A stretch of DNA of 64,000 bases, from the NCBI RefSeq assembly GCF_037126465.1, contig NW_026999297.1, positions 372,001 through 436,000 of the forward strand, given 5' to 3'. Below, one piece after another: positions 59,765 to 64,000 of the stretch. The notes under the pieces were generated by a model that did no database searches, was not told the origin of the DNA, and saw only the letters and a program-made list of their open reading frames with translations. A program made the position numbers and the translations under genes. The stretch's first letter is position 1, and every line of letters starts with the position of its first letter. The DNA comes from Ornithodoros turicata. Taxonomy: Eukaryota; Arthropoda; Arachnida; Ixodida; Argasidae.

Positions 59765-60791
59765 GCTCCAGTGGCGTGCTCGTAGGCTCGTCACACCGTC
59801 GTTGTCGTCGTTTACGCAGTCATCCACGGCATCTCTTGCGAAGATTTCTGTTCGATGTGCACCTGCGAGCGTACTTCCTCAAGTAAAAAGAATGGTGAAT
59901 TCACGACTTTAATGTTAAAATCTTTAACGGAATTTTCTATTTTGACTTCCACGATTTATTGATTGTAAATGCGTAACTAACGCTGTTGATGTTGTGACTG
60001 TATTGTTGAAATACCAGCGGGCTCCAGTGGCATACTCGTAGGCTCGTCACACCGTCGTTGTCGTCGTTTACGCAGTCATCCACGGCATCTCTTGCGAAGA
60101 TTTCTGTTCGATGTGCACCTGCGAGCGTACTTCCTCAAGTAAAAAGAATGGTGAATTCACGACTTTAATGTTAAAATCTTTAACGGAATTTTCTATTTTG
60201 ACTTCCACGATTTATTGATTGTAAATGCGTAACTAACGCTGTTGATGTTGTGACTGTATTGTTGAAATACCAGCGGGCTCCAGTGGCGGGCTCGTAGGCT
60301 CGTCACACCGTCGTTGTCGTCGTTTACGCAGTCATCCACGGCATCTCTTGCGAAGATTTCTGTTCGATGTGCACCTGCGAGCGTACTTCCTCAAGTAAAA
60401 AGAATGGTGAATTCACGACTTTAATGTTAAAATCTTTAACGGAATTTTCTATTTTGACTTCCACGATTTATTGATTGTAAATGCGTAACTAACGCTGTTG
60501 ATGTTGTGACTGTATTGTTGAAATACCAGAGGGCTCCAGTGGCGTGCTCGTAGGCTCGTCACACCGTCGTTGTCGTCGTCTACGCAGTCATCCACGGCAT
60601 CTCTTGCGAATATTTCTGTTCGATGTGCACCTGCGAGCGTACTTCCTCAAGTAAAAAGAATGGTGAATTCACGACTTTAATGTTAAAATCTTTAACGGAA
60701 TTTTCTATTTTGACTTCCACGATTTATTGATTGTAAATGCGTAACTAACGCTGTTGATGTTGTGACTGTATTGTTGAAATACCAGCTGGCT
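59765..60791. repeat. 256-bp satellite, right-hand block
   Basis: Four monomers of the ttctGttcg/cCtcaag subtype with private changes (ggcatact, ggcgggct, cgtcTacg, gaaTatttc). These monomers are more diverged from each other than those of the left block, as expected near the edge of an array. Confidence 0.95.
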
Positions 60792-63700
60792 CACTGATCT
60801 CGATTGTAAAAGGCTGGATCGCGGATGGGGAGCGCGAGCGTGAAGAAACCGGCCGCCATCTTACTGTACCCACAACAGTCGCCGCAGCGATCATGGCAAC
60901 TTCTTGCAATTACGGTCGTACCAACCGTACTGGCAAGGTTACAGGGCCTAAATTTGTACAGGTGAGTCACTCTTCATCAAGGAATAAATAGGCGTCCATT
61001 CTGTATATTTAGTTGACCATTATGAAGTGTTTTTTTGCCCAAAACGAGCACTGGATGCAGGTTGCTCGATCGCTCTTCCGACGTTCAATCGAGCACACTT
61101 GCATTTTACCCGGCGGCAAATACAGTTTGAGTGCATAATATGCTTGAAAGAACATGTTACACTACACAGGTAGTGTTGTCATCAATATATGTGCAAGCAC
61201 TCGAGCTTTTTTTGCATGCATTGCTAGCATGGTACACGGTGTTCTCTGCGGAAGCAAGTGCCACATTCATTTCTTTGAATTACCCTCACGCACAAGTTCG
61301 GTATTACGTCATAATAAGACCACGATTGTCACCTTTTTTCATGTATTGGTATTGTTTTGTGCCTTGGTTTGATTTGTGACAAACAAACTACGTAACGGTG
61401 GTGTGGCGCGACTTCAATAACGCCTTTGTGTCTGAGCTGTATCGTCAGCTTGTTACGATAGTAATAATTTGTAGCGTGTCGTGCTATTTGTAGCAGTTTT
61501 TAAGGCACAAGTGGTCTCTCAATACAGGTTTCGTCATGAGGGCTACCCAGTGAATAATCTGTGCAGTGTGATACGGCTGGGTGTACAGGTAAGCATCACG
61601 TTCCTCATCCACTAGCTGGTTTCTACTTTACAGGAAGGAACAACCTCAGTGCACGCACTGTGGTTAGCCTCTCTTAGTTTTGCATATTTTCTTACATGTT
61701 CACATCAGAAACACACCTTAGGCTTTAGGCTCCTTCACCCAGCAATATAATAATTAGAGATTATAATTCTTTTTAGAAGAGTTCCCCATATTCTTTTTAG
61801 AATAGTTTTTAATCTTTTTAATTTTTAGAAGATACAGGGATTGTAAACCATGTTTTAAACTGATGTTTTAACATTTGTCCAATGCATTTATTAAACAACA
61901 CATTCATTTTTAACTGGTTGCACCCAAACCAATGTTTTGATGTATTATTTCCTTTGTTGTCGATGCACCATAAAAATTGGAATAATCATCATCAATGCAG
62001 GTTACTTCACAGCTGCCTCGACATACTCAAGAAATGGGTGCAGAACCTGCGTAATGCCCACAAACCTTGACTACCACAGCACCTCCAGAAAGTAAAGGCA
62101 TATGTGTCACATGGGATTTTTAAAGGCATTCACAGTATATAATACCTTGTATGAACTGTTGTAGATTTAAGCAGCCTCTACAGTACACTCTCAGAAATTA
62201 AAACTTGTCATGGAACTGTGATAATTGTTTCAGTTAATAGGCATGTACATATACGCTATAAGAAGAAAATTATTTATTGAGAATGCACTTCTCTGGCTAC
62301 TCATGTTGTTTACATCTACTGTTGATCACATTCATTTATCACATACAGTGAAACCTTCCTATGTTGGACACCTGCGGTGCAGCAGAAGCGTGTCCTACTT
62401 ATAGAGGTGTCCGAGTTACAGAATATGAGGGAAACAAAAAATGGAAAAGATCACAGCTGTGTTGCCAGAAATGTCCCCCTTCTTCAATTTATGGTCCTGA
62501 GTGGTACCTGGTGGCAGTGGTACCTCTACCCACTCTTCACTGATAATTATTACTGATTTTAGTAGATTCAATTCTGTTCAGATTCCACTCAATGGCATTA
62601 TCTCTGGAGCTTTTTGAGCAGCAATGACTTGTCTCTGAAGCGTCAGCCCACTTTTCATTGCTTTGGTGCAGTGTGCGTTCAAAGGCTCTAGAAAAACCGA
62701 AGACATGTGCTCACACAAAGAATTACGATGTACACTGACAGCACTTGTTTTTGGACTCTGAAAAACTAAAGCAACAAAATTCTGAGACCAGTATAGGGAA
62801 AAAAAGGGGCGAAAGTCAAGGCCACTGGCTCGTTTGGGGTATTTTTGGTGCAAAGATGGGCCGATATGGGACGGTAATTTGGCCAGGGTTTTGTCCGACT
62901 TAGCAGGGAAAAGCCCTGTCCTACTTATGAGATATGGAGGTGTCAGACATAGAGAATTTCGTCCCCGTGTAGTTTCAATGGGAGCCTGCCCGTGCAATGA
63001 AATCTTGTCCGACATGGGGAGTTGTCCGACTTTGGAGGTTTCACTGTATTATATTCTTATATATTATTATTATATTATCACATATTTGATCACATTAAAT
63101 TTAAAATTTAGCATATATGAGAAAATATCATGAGGGGAGTTGCTATTCATTGCTCATTCGAACCTAAAATTGAGAGAGCGTACCTGACCATTGTCATTCC
63201 TAAAATATATATTGCCATTGTAGCAAGGTCACAAAACAATAAATGTAGTCTTTTGCGACCTCCCTGCACGTTCATTGTATCCTGAAACGCATAAGTGCAA
63301 GAAATAAATCTTGAACTTGAATAAACGATGTTGTATAAACTTGACATAAAATGTTGAATAATCTAATGAATGATATAAAATATTAAATAAACTTGAACTC
63401 GTATATTCTCTTTACTCATCATCAGTGATCTTCATTACAAAAGCATATCGTGTTAGACATGTTTGTTTGCGTTTCACAGACTGGGTACACGAGGGCCAAA
63501 ATGACAAAATCACAACTGTTTCAAGCTCCAAATAGTCCTGTTGCAATTTGAAGACCATACGTGGAGCTGCATTTTTTGGAACATGCTCCACATAACAAGC
63601 ATGACAAAGTCAGCACTGGATACCAGGACCCCGTCCCCAAGCAGCTTTTCTCACGCTGCAGTTGTATTCAACAAAAGCATGTGAGTTCTGGAGAAGGACA

Positions 63701-64000
63701 TTCAGTTTGGCACAACCGCGCCTGCAAATAATCAGAACAAATAAAGGAAGAAGCAAACAAACATAGAAGGACTGTACTTCAAAAAGAGATAAGTCCTGTG
63801 TCTCAAGGAGGTGTTACCACTTTCTAAGTAACTTAATTGATTAAGCTTACATCACTACCTGATTAACTGTCCTAACGAGTGTGATCTAATTGCGTGAAGT
63901 AATTATTTGGGCTGCTTCGGTGTGTCCATATTTGCGAGGCAAAGCACCCTTGTCGTTTACTAAAAGACTCTTTCTAAGGCGATGCTTGATATAAATCATA
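60792..64000 (+). mobile_element. Family 2 THAP element, copy 4, runs off the window
   Basis: The left end reads CACTGATCTCGATTGTAAAA at 60792, preceded by satellite (ccagctggct). The sequence then parallels copy 2 to 47318 and, across the CACTA insertion point at about 63770, continues as in 55293 onward to the window end. A second TA-target MITE is inserted at 62346. The right end is outside the window. The THAP exon remnant is at 60893-60961. Confidence 0.88.
62346..63046. mobile_element. Tc1/mariner (pogo-type) MITE, TA target, 701 bp
   Basis: The ends are CAGTGAAACCTTCCTATGTT and the inverse of CAGTGAAACCTCCAAAGTCG, with TA on both sides (62344-62345 and 63047-63048). Copy 2 has the empty site at the same place (about 46576, cacatattatattc). 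The interior repeats tgtcc(g/t)ac-type motifs. No transposase was found; it is non-autonomous. Confidence 0.88.

Noticed and set aside
23505..60791. CRISPR-like array
   Set aside because: The units are 256 bp, near-identical throughout and lack spacers; the host is eukaryotic.

Overview
This is a repeat-dominated stretch of an animal nuclear genome. It has no convincing single-copy host gene, operon, rRNA or bacterial feature. Spliced transposase genes, LINE and tRNA-derived SINE remnants, a 256-bp satellite and a short CCTAA (arthropod-type TTAGG telomere) run point to an arthropod. The style of the LINE and SINE sequences suggests a chelicerate, most likely a tick; that last step is a judgement from memory, not a search.

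Layout. (1) 228-7073 is a giant foldback: two arms of about 2.7 kb around a 1.4-kb loop, with an intact 209-aa reading frame in the left arm and its decayed twin in the right. (2) 8805-19722 is a second, older inverted duplication. Its left arm is split by a 5'-truncated LINE (about 9483-12125). Its spacer holds an element with CCCAGGTAGC termini (13748-18434), which contains a hAT element (15256-16785, perfect 8-bp target duplication) with an internally deleted transposase. (3) 19723-23504 is AT-rich, with small MITE-like hairpins and a LINE scrap. (4) 23505-60791 is a single 256-bp satellite array (about 36-37 monomers) split by precise insertions: a TA-target foldback MITE (30234-30814), a 5.2-kb TTAA-target element (31046-36245), an apparently intact P-element-like transposon (36868-41207) and copies of a second THAP-coding family (41489-44370, 44385-56026, 56542-59764, and 60792 to beyond the window). 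(5) The second THAP copy (44385-56026) is itself interrupted by a pogo-like MITE (45842-46480) and an 8-kb CACTA/TNP2-like element (47321-55290).

Genes. Two look functional or nearly so. The five-exon THAP/P-type transposase (1025 codons by my splicing, all junctions in phase, DDE residues present) lies between terminal repeats and a perfect 8-bp target duplication. The CACTA-like element carries a TNP2-like DDE transposase on the plus strand and, on the minus strand, a spliced BEN-domain gene. Its ends are packed with CCTRYAGG-type motifs, so it resembles a two-protein transposon in which BEN could be the end-binding partner.

The least expected pattern is that all P-superfamily insertion junctions in the array fall within about 31 bp of the 256-bp monomer (positions 98-128, counting from gttaaaatc), and that the satellite reads continuously when the insertions are removed.
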